A DNA stretch of 5,853 nucleotides from an uncultured Prevotella sp. (GCA_945863825.1 CAMBBY010000107.1:1-5853), one strand, 5' to 3'. Positions 1 through 5,746 are shown, numbered from the stretch's first letter. Program-made: numbers and translations. Notes: a model not told the origin generated them from the letters alone.

Positions 1-2
1 GC

Positions 3-695
3 TCGCCCCACCAGCAGTATTTCGCCAACCGCTCGTTTATCGCCAAGCAGGTGGGTAATGTGCGTGATGTCGGTGCTGAGGTGGGTTATACCTGGAACGT
101 GGGGTTCCCTATCATCGTGAATGCGGGTGTGTTCAACGGCTCCGGTCTTACCAACCAGAAGGATTACTGGACCAAGGGCATCAACTATTCTGCCAAGGCG
201 CAGTTCCTCTTCCCGAATGTGAATCTCGTGCTGAGTACGCAGAAAATCAAGCCTTCTGACGTCACCGTCAATATGTATGATGCGGGTGTTACCTTTCATC
301 GTGGCGGTCTGATCGCTGAGGTGGAGTACCTCTACAAGCATTATTCCAAGAATGCGTTTCATGATGTGCACGCCTTTGACGGGTTTGTATGCTATGATAT
401 TCCGGTGGCCAACCAGAAATGTCTGATCAGGAAGGTTTCTCCATTGGCAAGATATGATTTCATGAGCGACCACAGTGATGGCACCCGATATGGGGCTACG
501 GATGAGGACCCTGGCGTGTTGAAAATCAACGACTATAAGCGCCATCGTGTGACTGGTGGTGTGACGCTCAGTCTTGCCAAGCCTTTCATCTCTGACATCC
601 GTATCAACTACGAGAAGTATTTCTATCGCAACGGCGGTGTGGCAAAGACTTCTGAGAAGGACAAGATTGTAGTAGAGTTTATGACTCGTTTCTAA
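3..695 (+). CDS. Phosphate-selective porin O/P-type outer-membrane protein, C-terminal part
   Basis: The reading frame is open from base 3 with no stop to the left edge, so this is the last 230 codons of a gene that starts outside the window; the GTG at 51 is internal, not a start. The visible part alternates short hydrophobic/aromatic strands with polar loops (for example VGYTWNVGFPIIVNAGVFNG), as in outer-membrane beta-barrels. It ends in a strand closing with Phe (VVEFMTRF), the usual C-terminal signal for barrel assembly. The segment NRSFIAKQVGNVRDVGAEVGY followed by an aromatic barrel strand and GVFNGSG resembles the Porin_O_P (OprP/OprO-like) family; members form anion or phosphate channels in the outer membrane. 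The family assignment comes from remembered motifs, so the substrate is not established. The stop is followed after 7 nt by palindromic repeat copy A. Confidence 0.75.
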   Translation, partial: SPHQQYFANRSFIAKQVGNVRDVGAEVGYTWNVGFPIIVNAGVFNGSGLTNQKDYWTKGINYSAKAQFLFPNVNLVLSTQKIKPSDVTVNMYDAGVTFHRGGLIAEVEYLYKHYSKNAFHDVHAFDGFVCYDIPVANQKCLIRKVSPLARYDFMSDHSDGTRYGATDEDPGVLKINDYKRHRVTGGVTLSLAKPFISDIRINYEKYFYRNGGVAKTSEKDKIVVEFMTRF

Positions 696-702
696 AAGAT
701 TC

Positions 703-824
703 AAGTTTCACAAGCTCAGAAGTTAAAGGAGTTAAAGGAGTTAAGACAACAGTCTTTTTGGCGTAGTTTTTTAAGCAGCAAGACATACGTCTTAACTCCT
801 TTAACTTCCTGATATACGAAAGTT
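703..824 (+). repeat. Palindromic extragenic repeat, copy A
   Basis: This is a 122-nt imperfect palindrome in the gap after the porin stop. A perfect 17-bp inverted repeat, GTTAAAGGAGTTAAGAC at 731-747 and GTCTTAACTCCTTTAAC at 789-805, encloses a 41-nt centre that includes TCTTTTTGGCGTAG. Weaker symmetry continues outward (AAGTTTCRCAAG on the left; GATATACGAAAGTT on the right, whose reverse complement also reads CTTTCG). Within it, AAGAC-AACA-GTCTT (743-756) and AAGAC-ATAC-GTCTT (780-793) could instead fold as two small hairpins. The first is followed by a short T run, so it could act as a weak terminator for the porin transcript. Boundaries come from comparison with copies B and C. Confidence 0.85.
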
Positions 825-922
825 AAATAATAACTTTTGGTTTTGAAAAGTAATTCTCTATTAAGATTGAATGAATGACGGACGTGCAGCAGTCGCTTTT
901 AGCAGATTGTTGCGCGTTTTTC

Positions 923-953
923 TTTGTCAGTTCGGGGAAAAGTATTATTTTTG
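923..953 (+). promoter_or_regulatory. Bacteroidota-type promoter of the HAD phosphatase gene
   Basis: TTTG at 923-926 (-33 element) and TATTTTTG at 946-953 (-7 element, consensus TAnnTTTG) are separated by exactly 19 nt, the normal spacing for the Bacteroidota housekeeping sigma factor. Transcription would begin near 960, leaving a leader of about 25-35 nt before the ATGs at 986 and 995. This placement excludes the in-frame upstream ATG at 875 as the start of the following gene. Confidence 0.75.
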
Positions 954-985
954 CAGATGGGTTCTTATATAATGAGAAATTAGAA

Positions 986-1693
986 ATGAGAAATATGAAA
1001 AAACTGGATCATATCAAGGCAATCGCTTTTGATGCTGACGACACCCTCTGGGCCTTGCAGACTTACTTCGAGGAAGTGGAGGCTGAGTACTGTGACTTGC
1101 TTTCTGACTATGGAAGCAGGGAGGAAATCTCTGCTGCGCTCTTTGAGACGGAAGGGGGAAACATGGAGGACTTGGGATATGGTGTCAAGGCGTTCACCAT
1201 CTCATTAGTGGAAAATGCCATCAAGGTGAGCGACGGAAAGGTGCCTGCCCGCGTGATAGGGAGAGCGGTGGAATTGGGAAAGACGCTGCTGAGACTGGAT
1301 GCCAAACCGCTCGAAGAGGTGGAGGAGACTTTGGCAAAACTCAGAAAGACGGAATATAAGTTGGCGGTCTTTACCAAGGGCGAACTGCAGGATCAGGAGA
1401 ATAAACTCTGGCGATCGGGACTGCAGCGATATTTTGATGTGGTGAGCATCGTGAGCGACAAGAAACCGGAAGCTTATCGCCGACTTTGTCGTGAGTTGGG
1501 CGTGCTGCCGGAGGAATTGGTGATGGTGGGCAACAGTTTCAAGAGCGACATTGCGCCTGCCCTCAAGATAGGAGCTTCTGCCATTCATATCCCATTTCAT
1601 ACGATATGGGCGCATGAAAAAACGGAGGAGTTCGAACATGAACGCCTCCGTCGTATTACTCATTTTTCGGAAATTCTCCATCTCGTTATTTAA
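986..1693 (+). CDS. HAD-superfamily hydrolase (phosphatase)
   Basis: This is a predicted cytoplasmic phosphatase of the haloacid dehalogenase superfamily, 235 aa from this start. All four HAD motifs are visible. Motif I is FDADDTLW (nucleophile Asp16, acid/base Asp18). Motif II is VFTKG (Thr130). Motif III is SDKKPEAY (Lys160). Motif IV is MVGNSFKSDI (Gly182-Asn183-Ser184, with Asp188 for Mg2+). About 90 residues of mostly helical sequence lie between motifs I and II, as expected for a C1-type cap that shapes the substrate pocket. The family acts on small phosphorylated metabolites; the substrate cannot be read from the sequence. The frame is open back to an ATG at 875, but a consensus promoter at 923-953 makes that start unlikely. 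ATG 986 is chosen and ATG 995 (MKKLDHIK) is equally possible. The gene appears monocistronic, and its stop codon overlaps the edge of repeat copy B. Confidence 0.85.
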   Translation: MRNMKKLDHIKAIAFDADDTLWALQTYFEEVEAEYCDLLSDYGSREEISAALFETEGGNMEDLGYGVKAFTISLVENAIKVSDGKVPARVIGRAVELGKTLLRLDAKPLEEVEETLAKLRKTEYKLAVFTKGELQDQENKLWRSGLQRYFDVVSIVSDKKPEAYRRLCRELGVLPEELVMVGNSFKSDIAPALKIGASAIHIPFHTIWAHEKTEEFEHERLRRITHFSEILHLVI

Positions 1694-1841
1694 GTTTCGC
1701 AAGTTCAGAAGTTAAAGGAGTTAAGACAATAGTCTTTTTGGCGTAGTTCTTAAGCTGCAAGACATACGTCTTAACTCCTTAACTTCCTTAACTCCTTAAC
1801 TTCCTTAACTCCTTTAACTTCCTGATATGCAAAAGTTCAGT
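1692..1841 (+). repeat. Palindromic extragenic repeat, copy B (expanded right arm)
   Basis: This second copy has the same orientation as copy A and fills most of the gap between the convergent HAD and lipoprotein genes. The left arm GTTAAAGGAGTTAAGAC (1711-1727) and the centre (AATAGTCTTTTTGGCGTAG...GCAAGACATAC) match copy A except for a few substitutions and one missing T. The right arm is longer: from 1768 to about 1818 it runs through alternating TTAACTCC and TTAACTTCC units, about four more than needed to pair with the left arm. It then ends with CCTGATATGCAAAAGTTCAG, matching the tails of A and C. Both small hairpins (AAGAC-AATA-GTCTT and AAGAC-ATAC-GTCTT) are intact. The element begins within the TAA stop of the HAD gene. 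As the only strong inverted repeat between two converging genes, it may serve as a two-way terminator; this is inference. Confidence 0.85.
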
Positions 1842-1897
1842 CGTTTAGTCTTGTTTCAAGGATTTCTCTCGGATTTCAAGCGATGAACGCATGAACT

Positions 1898-2731
1898 TTA
1901 TTTGAGTTCTTCCTTGATTTTTTCTGCTGCTTTCTGGGCTGCTTTCTGGGCTGCGGCATTGGCAGTCCGCGCATTGGCCTTGCGGTGATAGCTCTGAATA
2001 TTGCCCCGAGAATCACGGAGAGCGAGCGAATCATCCTTCATATAGACTAAAGAAAGCGTGTCGTAGGTGGTTTTCTTGTTGAAAACGACATTGTTAAACT
2101 CGTATCTTCCTTTCACTAAGATCAGCTTGCCGTTGTAGGCGTGCCACTCTGTGTAAAGGGGAACTTTAGGATATTCCACAGGACTGTCATCCTCTACCGA
2201 ACTGTTGGTCGCCACCATTCCCACGGAGCGTGCTTCTCCCATTCGCTTGAGCGTAAATCCGTATTCGCGCGGAATCATGTAGGTTTCCACGATGCTGTCG
2301 GGCATATTGGCGAGAATGCGCTGCTGCTGCTTTTTGGAGAGATGGGTGACATCTCTGAGATGAGGCATCACCTGATAGGTCCAGGTGGCTTTCAGTTTGT
2401 CGAGGTCGATGACCATGCTTGCCTTATTCTTTTCCTTGGCAGGGATGATGCAGATCCAGTCGCCCACTTCGATATTGCCAAATACCTGGCGGTTGCGGTT
2501 GGCTTCGAGAATATTATATTTTACAGGATCGCCACCCTGATTGGGGAGCATGATTACTACGGAGTCTGTGCATCCCATGCAGGCAAGTCCGTAGATAGCT
2601 TTGTCGCCCTTGGCTGGTTTTGACATGCTGATGGGCAAGTTCTGCTGAGATACCGGTGGCTTGGGACCACGATGGCAGGAAAGCATGGCCAAGGTGGCAA
2701 TGCCGAGAATGAATATACTCTTAATTTTCAT
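1898..2731 (-). CDS. Putative lipoprotein of unknown function with a CxxC motif and Ala/Lys-rich tail
   Basis: I do not recognise this 277-aa protein. The N-terminus MKIKSIFILGIATLAMLSC is a lipoprotein signal: two Lys, a hydrophobic stretch, then a minimal lipobox with Cys19 as the lipidated residue, so the mature protein should be anchored in the envelope. A Pro-rich linker follows, then a CMGC motif (Cys51, Cys54) in YGLACMGCTDS, which could form a disulfide or bind metal. The middle part is a mixed, probably beta-rich region with several Trp residues. The segment at about 195-245 (WHAYNGKLILVKGRYEF..., then LSLVYMKDDSLALRD) looks like beta strands of a small barrel, perhaps lipocalin-like, but this is weak. 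The last 26 residues are an Ala/Lys/Glu-rich helix with AAQKAAQKAA repeats, possibly a surface or coiled-coil tail. The gene stands alone on the minus strand, with a consensus promoter 22 nt upstream of the ATG. Confidence 0.8.
   Translation of the reverse strand: MKIKSIFILGIATLAMLSCHRGPKPPVSQQNLPISMSKPAKGDKAIYGLACMGCTDSVVIMLPNQGGDPVKYNILEANRNRQVFGNIEVGDWICIIPAKEKNKASMVIDLDKLKATWTYQVMPHLRDVTHLSKKQQQRILANMPDSIVETYMIPREYGFTLKRMGEARSVGMVATNSSVEDDSPVEYPKVPLYTEWHAYNGKLILVKGRYEFNNVVFNKKTTYDTLSLVYMKDDSLALRDSRGNIQSYHRKANARTANAAAQKAAQKAAEKIKEELK
1924..1955 (-). repeat. Short tandem repeat inside the lipoprotein gene
   Basis: On the plus strand the unit GCTGCTTTCTGGG is repeated almost exactly twice in tandem and then begins a third time (GCTGCGGC). 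On the coding strand it encodes the AAQKAAQKAA part of the C-terminal tail. The unit spans four codons plus one base, with imperfect phasing of the last copy, which suggests slippage or duplication within the tail. Confidence 0.6.
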
Positions 2732-2752
2732 AATAATCTATTGTTTATAGTG

Positions 2753-2783
2753 CAAAGATACATCAAATTGCGATAAATACAAA
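2753..2783 (-). promoter_or_regulatory. Bacteroidota-type promoter of the lipoprotein gene
   Basis: Read on the minus strand, TTTG (2783-2780) is followed after 19 nt by TATCTTTG (2760-2753), an exact TTTG-N19-TAnnTTTG match. Transcription would start near 2746, giving a leader of only about 15 nt before the ATG at 2731. The exact match and close fit to the chosen start support both calls. Confidence 0.8.
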
Positions 2784-2823
2784 ATAAATCCCTAAAACTT
2801 TTTATTTTTTGAGAGAAAAATCG

Positions 2824-2831
2824 TAATTTTG
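2824..2831 (+). promoter_or_regulatory. -7 element of the probable fcl promoter
   Basis: TAATTTTG matches the Bacteroidota -7 consensus TAnnTTTG and lies 37 nt before the fcl ATG. No clean TTTG lies 19-21 nt upstream; there is only a T-run (around 2799-2810), so the -33 element is degenerate. The T/A-rich stretch just upstream (2791-2820) could compensate. This would be the only promoter seen for the fcl-rfbC-rfbD block. Confidence 0.55.
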
Positions 2832-2868
2832 CACGGAGAAAATAATAACTTAAATTTTTGATGTAAAA

Positions 2869-4077
2869 ATGTTGAGTAAGGATAGTAAGATTTACATTGC
2901 TGGGCATCATGGCTTGGTGGGTTCCGCTATTTGGAACAATTTGAAGAAACGTGGTTACAATAACTTAGTGGGCCGTTCGCATAAGGAACTGGACCTGACC
3001 GACCAATATGCCGTTCAGAAATTCTTCGATGAGGAGCGTCCGGATGCTGTGGTCTTAGCTGCTGCTTTCGTGGGCGGCATCATGGCCAATTCGCTCTACC
3101 GCGCCGACTTCATCATGCAGAACATGAAGATGCAATGTAATGTCATCAGCAATGCTTACAGTCATGGTGTGAAGAAGCTGCTCTTCCTGGGTTCTACCTG
3201 TATCTATCCGAAGGATGCACCGCAGCCTATGAAGGAGGATGTGCTCCTAACTTCTCCTCTGGAATATACCAACGAGGAGTATGCGATTGCCAAGATTGCC
3301 GGACTGAAGATGTGCGAGAGCTACAATCTGCAATATGGCACCAACTATATCGCTGTGATGCCTACCAACCTCTATGGTCCGAATGATAATTTCCACTTGG
3401 AAAACAGTCATGTGATGCCTGCGATGATGCGCAAGATCTATCTGGCTAAACTGATTCATGAGGGCGACTGGCACAGTATTGAGGTGGATATGAACAAGCG
3501 TCCGATCAACCCTACTGATAAACTGCGCGAACTCATCGGCGAGGGCAACGTGGATGGTCATAACGACCATGAGCGTATCCTGAAAGCCCTGGAGTTCTAT
3601 GGTATATATAATAATAAGGTGGTGCTCTGGGGTACAGGTACTCCGCTGCGTGAGTTCCTCTGGAGCGAGGATATGGCGGATGCCAGCGTTCACGTGCTCC
3701 TGAATGTAGATTTCAAGGACATCATCGGTATCGAGAAATACAGTTCTGTTTTCTATGGTGCCAAGGTGGACGGTGCCGTTGACCGTAACAATTCTGAGGG
3801 TCGTGGCGGTGCCATTCCTTCGCTCGGTGAAATCCGCAACTGCCACATCAATGTGGGTACTGGTAAGGAACTTACTATCCGTGAACTCTCTGAACTGATC
3901 GTGAAGACGGTGGGCTTCGAGGGTACGGTGGAGTTTGATGCTTCTAAGCCAGACGGAACTCCAAGAAAGTTGATTGATGTAAGCAAGTTGCACTCGCTCG
4001 GTTGGACCCATCAGGTGGAAATCGAGGATGGTGTGGAGAAACTTTATGAATGGTACCAGGAGAGCTTGAAAGAATAG
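2869..4077 (+). CDS. fcl: GDP-L-fucose synthase (GDP-4-keto-6-deoxymannose 3,5-epimerase/4-reductase), long form
   Basis: This cytoplasmic enzyme converts GDP-4-keto-6-deoxy-D-mannose to GDP-L-fucose with NADPH, the last step of fucose-donor synthesis for capsule, O-antigen or glycoprotein glycans. It is an extended-SDR protein of 402 aa. The N-terminal Rossmann motif is GHHGLVG (Gly12, Gly15, Gly18). Catalytic residues known from the E. coli enzyme are present: Ser109 and Cys111 in GSTCIYP, Tyr138 and Lys142 in YAIAK, His181 in NSHVMPAMM. The substrate-binding end retains WGTGTPLREFLW and DASKPDGTPRKLIDVSKL. It is about 80 residues longer than the 321-aa E. coli enzyme because of two inserts, roughly residues 195-247 and 281-325. 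Long forms are familiar in Bacteroidota. The ATG at 2869 sits shortly after an A/T-rich leader and gives a family-typical N-terminus. The gene leads a co-directional block with rfbC and rfbD; gmd is not adjacent. Confidence 0.93.
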   Translation: MLSKDSKIYIAGHHGLVGSAIWNNLKKRGYNNLVGRSHKELDLTDQYAVQKFFDEERPDAVVLAAAFVGGIMANSLYRADFIMQNMKMQCNVISNAYSHGVKKLLFLGSTCIYPKDAPQPMKEDVLLTSPLEYTNEEYAIAKIAGLKMCESYNLQYGTNYIAVMPTNLYGPNDNFHLENSHVMPAMMRKIYLAKLIHEGDWHSIEVDMNKRPINPTDKLRELIGEGNVDGHNDHERILKALEFYGIYNNKVVLWGTGTPLREFLWSEDMADASVHVLLNVDFKDIIGIEKYSSVFYGAKVDGAVDRNNSEGRGGAIPSLGEIRNCHINVGTGKELTIRELSELIVKTVGFEGTVEFDASKPDGTPRKLIDVSKLHSLGWTHQVEIEDGVEKLYEWYQESLKE

Positions 4078-4115
4078 GAGTTAAAGAAGTTAAGAAGTTA
4101 AAGAAGTTAAGACAA
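4077..4115 (+). repeat. Decayed half copy of the palindromic repeat between fcl and rfbC
   Basis: Directly after the fcl stop, four GTTAAAGAA/GTTAAGAA-type units run into GTTAAGACAATTGCTTTTAG. This resembles the left arm and first bases of the centre in copies A and B (GTTAAGACAATAGTCTTTTTG). The rest of the centre and the right arm are missing, so no long stem can form. It lies inside a probable operon, where a complete terminator-like palindrome could block rfbC expression. Confidence 0.65.
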
Positions 4116-4139
4116 TTGCTTTTAGCTAAATCATAAAAA

Positions 4140-4703
4140 ATGGAAGTAATCAAAACTGATATAGATGGCGTGCTCATCATTGAGCCTCGCATCTTCAAGG
4201 ATGCCCGTGGCTATTTCTTCGAGAGTTTCTCTCAGCGTGAATTTGACGAGAAGGTGGCTCCGATACTGGGCCATCCTATCCATTTCTGCCAGGACAACGA
4301 GAGTATGTCGTCCTATGGCGTGATGCGCGGACTTCATTTCCAGCGCCCTCCATTCACCCAGTCTAAGCTGGTGCGCTGCGTGAAGGGTGCCGTGCTCGAT
4401 GTGGCTGTGGATATTCGCAAGGGTTCTCCTACCTATGGCAAGCATGTGGCTGTGGAACTGACCGAGGATAATCATCGCCAGTTCTTTATTCCACGTGGTT
4501 TTGCCCATGGCTTTGCCGTACTCAGCGAAACTGCCGTGTTCCAGTATAAGTGCGATGAGTTCTATCATCCTGAGGCTGACGGGGGAATCTCTATCCTCGA
4601 CGAGAGCTTGGGCATCGACTGGAAGATTCCTACAGAGCATGCTATTCTCTCTGAAAAGGATACCAAGCATGATATGCTGAAAGACTTTGACAGTCCTTTT
4701 TAA
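4140..4703 (+). CDS. rfbC: dTDP-4-dehydrorhamnose 3,5-epimerase
   Basis: This is RmlC (187 aa, normal family length), the cofactor-free cupin that epimerises C3 and C5 of dTDP-4-keto-6-deoxy-D-glucose, the third step to dTDP-L-rhamnose. The N-terminus (KTDIDGVLIIEPRIFKDARGYFFESF) has the family pattern with Arg23-Gly24-Tyr25-Phe26. The core RGLHFQ contains catalytic His66, and Lys76 follows in TQSKLVRCVKG. The cupin strand reads FFIPRGFAHGFAVLSE. Tyr136 in FQYKC fits the catalytic tyrosine, and Asp174 in LSEKD fits the Asp that pairs with the His in known structures. The ATG at 4140 follows an A-rich stretch (CATAAAAA) in place of a clear Shine-Dalgarno. It lies 62 nt after fcl with no TAnnTTTG element between them, so co-transcription is likely. 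Rhamnose and fucose donors would then be supplied together. Confidence 0.95.
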   Translation: MEVIKTDIDGVLIIEPRIFKDARGYFFESFSQREFDEKVAPILGHPIHFCQDNESMSSYGVMRGLHFQRPPFTQSKLVRCVKGAVLDVAVDIRKGSPTYGKHVAVELTEDNHRQFFIPRGFAHGFAVLSETAVFQYKCDEFYHPEADGGISILDESLGIDWKIPTEHAILSEKDTKHDMLKDFDSPF

Positions 4704-4803
4704 AAGGTAAAAAAGTAAAAAGGTAAAAAGGGCTTTGGAAAGGGCTTGAAAGGGCCTTTGGAGAAATGCTGATAAAGCTGGGTCTAATTGTAAATTGTAA
4801 ATA
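4704..4803 (+). repeat. rfbC-rfbD intergenic spacer made of short low-complexity repeats
   Basis: The 103-nt spacer is built of three kinds of short direct repeats. First come GGTAAAAA/AGTAAAAA units (4706-4729). Next are three AAAGGGC-containing units with TTTGG or TTGAA between them (about 4728-4762). Last is a tandem 7-mer AATTGTA x2 at 4786-4799, immediately before the rfbD start. The first block resembles the GTTAAGG arms of the palindromic element in rhythm but not in exact sequence. There is no TAnnTTTG promoter and no stable hairpin, so rfbD is probably read from upstream. Confidence 0.55.
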
Positions 4804-4806
4804 GAA

Positions 4807-5721
4807 ATGAATATATTAGTTACGGGTGCCAACGGTCAGCTCGGCAATGAGATGCGTATCGTTAGCAAGAATACTACTGATCATTATATCTTTACGGATG
4901 TCAATCAGGTGGAGGGTCTGGAGACTACTTATCTGGATATTACGGATATGGAAGCCATCCGAAAGATGGTGAAAGACAATGAGGTGCAGGCTATCGTCAA
5001 CTGTGCTGCCTGGACCAATGTGGATGCTTGTGAAACCGATGAAAAGTTGGCTGCACTGGCTGAGAAACTGAATGCGGATGCGCCAGAAAATCTTGCCAAG
5101 GCTATGAAGGAAGTGGATGGTCTGCTCATTCAGATTTCTACCGATTATGTGTTTGGTAAGGAACCTTATAATGTGCCTTGCAATCCTGAACAGAAGGGCA
5201 CTCCTACGGGCGTTTATGGTGCTACTAAGCTCCACGGCGAACAGAATATCATCGCCAGCGGCTGCAAGTATGTCATCATCCGCACCGCATGGCTCTATTC
5301 TGAGTTTGGCAAGAATTTCTGCAAGACTATGCTCAACCTGACTGCCACCAAACCGCATTTGAAGGTGGTATTCGACCAGTGCGGTACTCCTACTTATGCG
5401 CTGGATCTGGCTTATGCCATTGAGACCATCTTAGAGAAGATGAAGACGGCGGAGGAGCAGGAAAAACTGGTAGGAATCTATCATTTCTCCAACGAGGGAG
5501 TTTGCTCCTGGTATGATTTCACCCAGATGATAGCAAGAATCTCAGGACATACGGATTGCGACATCCAACCATGTTACAGTTCAGAATATCCATCTCCGGT
5601 AACCCGTCCGGCTTACTCCGTGCTCGACAAGCGTTCCATCAAGGAGACCTTCGGCGTGAAAGTGCCTTACTGGGTGGATTCACTTGAGAAATGTATTGCT
5701 CATCTGGAGGCTGCCAAGTAA
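4807..5721 (+). CDS. rfbD: dTDP-4-dehydrorhamnose reductase
   Basis: This is RmlD (304 aa, typical length), an extended-SDR enzyme that reduces dTDP-4-keto-L-rhamnose to dTDP-L-rhamnose with NAD(P)H, the final step after RfbC. The N-terminus MNILVTGANGQLGNEM carries the GxxGxxG nucleotide motif (Gly7, Gly10, Gly13). The conserved NCAAWTNVDACE segment follows at 65-76. The catalytic triad is in place: Thr112 in ISTDYVF, and Tyr137 and Lys141 in VYGATKLHGE. Later family segments are IRTAWLYSEFGKNF, the GTPTYALDLA region, YHFSNEG and the C-terminal RPAYSVLDK. The ATG at 4807 begins exactly at the Rossmann strand, so no earlier start is needed. It lies 103 nt downstream of rfbC with only low-complexity repeats between. 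Repeat copy C follows 25 nt after the stop. Confidence 0.95.
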   Translation: MNILVTGANGQLGNEMRIVSKNTTDHYIFTDVNQVEGLETTYLDITDMEAIRKMVKDNEVQAIVNCAAWTNVDACETDEKLAALAEKLNADAPENLAKAMKEVDGLLIQISTDYVFGKEPYNVPCNPEQKGTPTGVYGATKLHGEQNIIASGCKYVIIRTAWLYSEFGKNFCKTMLNLTATKPHLKVVFDQCGTPTYALDLAYAIETILEKMKTAEEQEKLVGIYHFSNEGVCSWYDFTQMIARISGHTDCDIQPCYSSEYPSPVTRPAYSVLDKRSIKETFGVKVPYWVDSLEKCIAHLEAAK

Positions 5722-5746
5722 TATCCGGAACAGGAAGTACCTGATT

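Noticed and set aside
703..824. The palindromic repeats as a CRISPR array or as an intact insertion sequence
   Set aside because: Copies are kilobases apart with genes between them, there are no regular spacers, and no transposase frame lies within or beside any copy.
1205..1702. Minus-strand open frame opposite the HAD gene (165 codons)
   Set aside because: It is antisense to a clear four-motif HAD protein, and its composition (His, Phe, Arg, Leu runs) is shadow-like.
1701..1840. AAGTTCAG at both edges of repeat copy B as a target-site duplication
   Set aside because: The right-hand AGTTCAG is also in copy C and the left-hand one nearly matches copy A, so these bases belong to the element rather than to a duplicated target.
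2141..2623. Plus-strand open frame opposite the lipoprotein gene (160 codons)
   Set aside because: The minus-strand gene has a signal peptide, lipobox and exact promoter; this frame has none of these.
2728..2910. Small minus-strand frame (60 codons) spanning the divergent promoter region
   Set aside because: It runs through both promoters and into the fcl start, and it is A/T-driven with no coding signal.
3247..4011. Long open frame on the minus strand opposite fcl (254 codons)
   Set aside because: It lies entirely opposite a gene with every catalytic motif intact. Its His/Ile/Arg-rich composition is the mirror of biased codon use, and no promoter precedes it.
4728..4762. AAAGGGC/GGGCCTTT repeats before rfbD as a terminator
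   Set aside because: The only inverted match leaves a loop of about one base and no T tract follows, so a functional hairpin is not supported.
4131..4832. Long open frame on the minus strand opposite rfbC (233 codons)
   Set aside because: It covers rfbC antisense and the repeat spacer, has no recognisable motif, and is explained by codon bias on the real strand.
4816..5358. Minus-strand open frame opposite rfbD (180 codons)
   Set aside because: It is a shadow of rfbD; it has no domain, promoter or leader.
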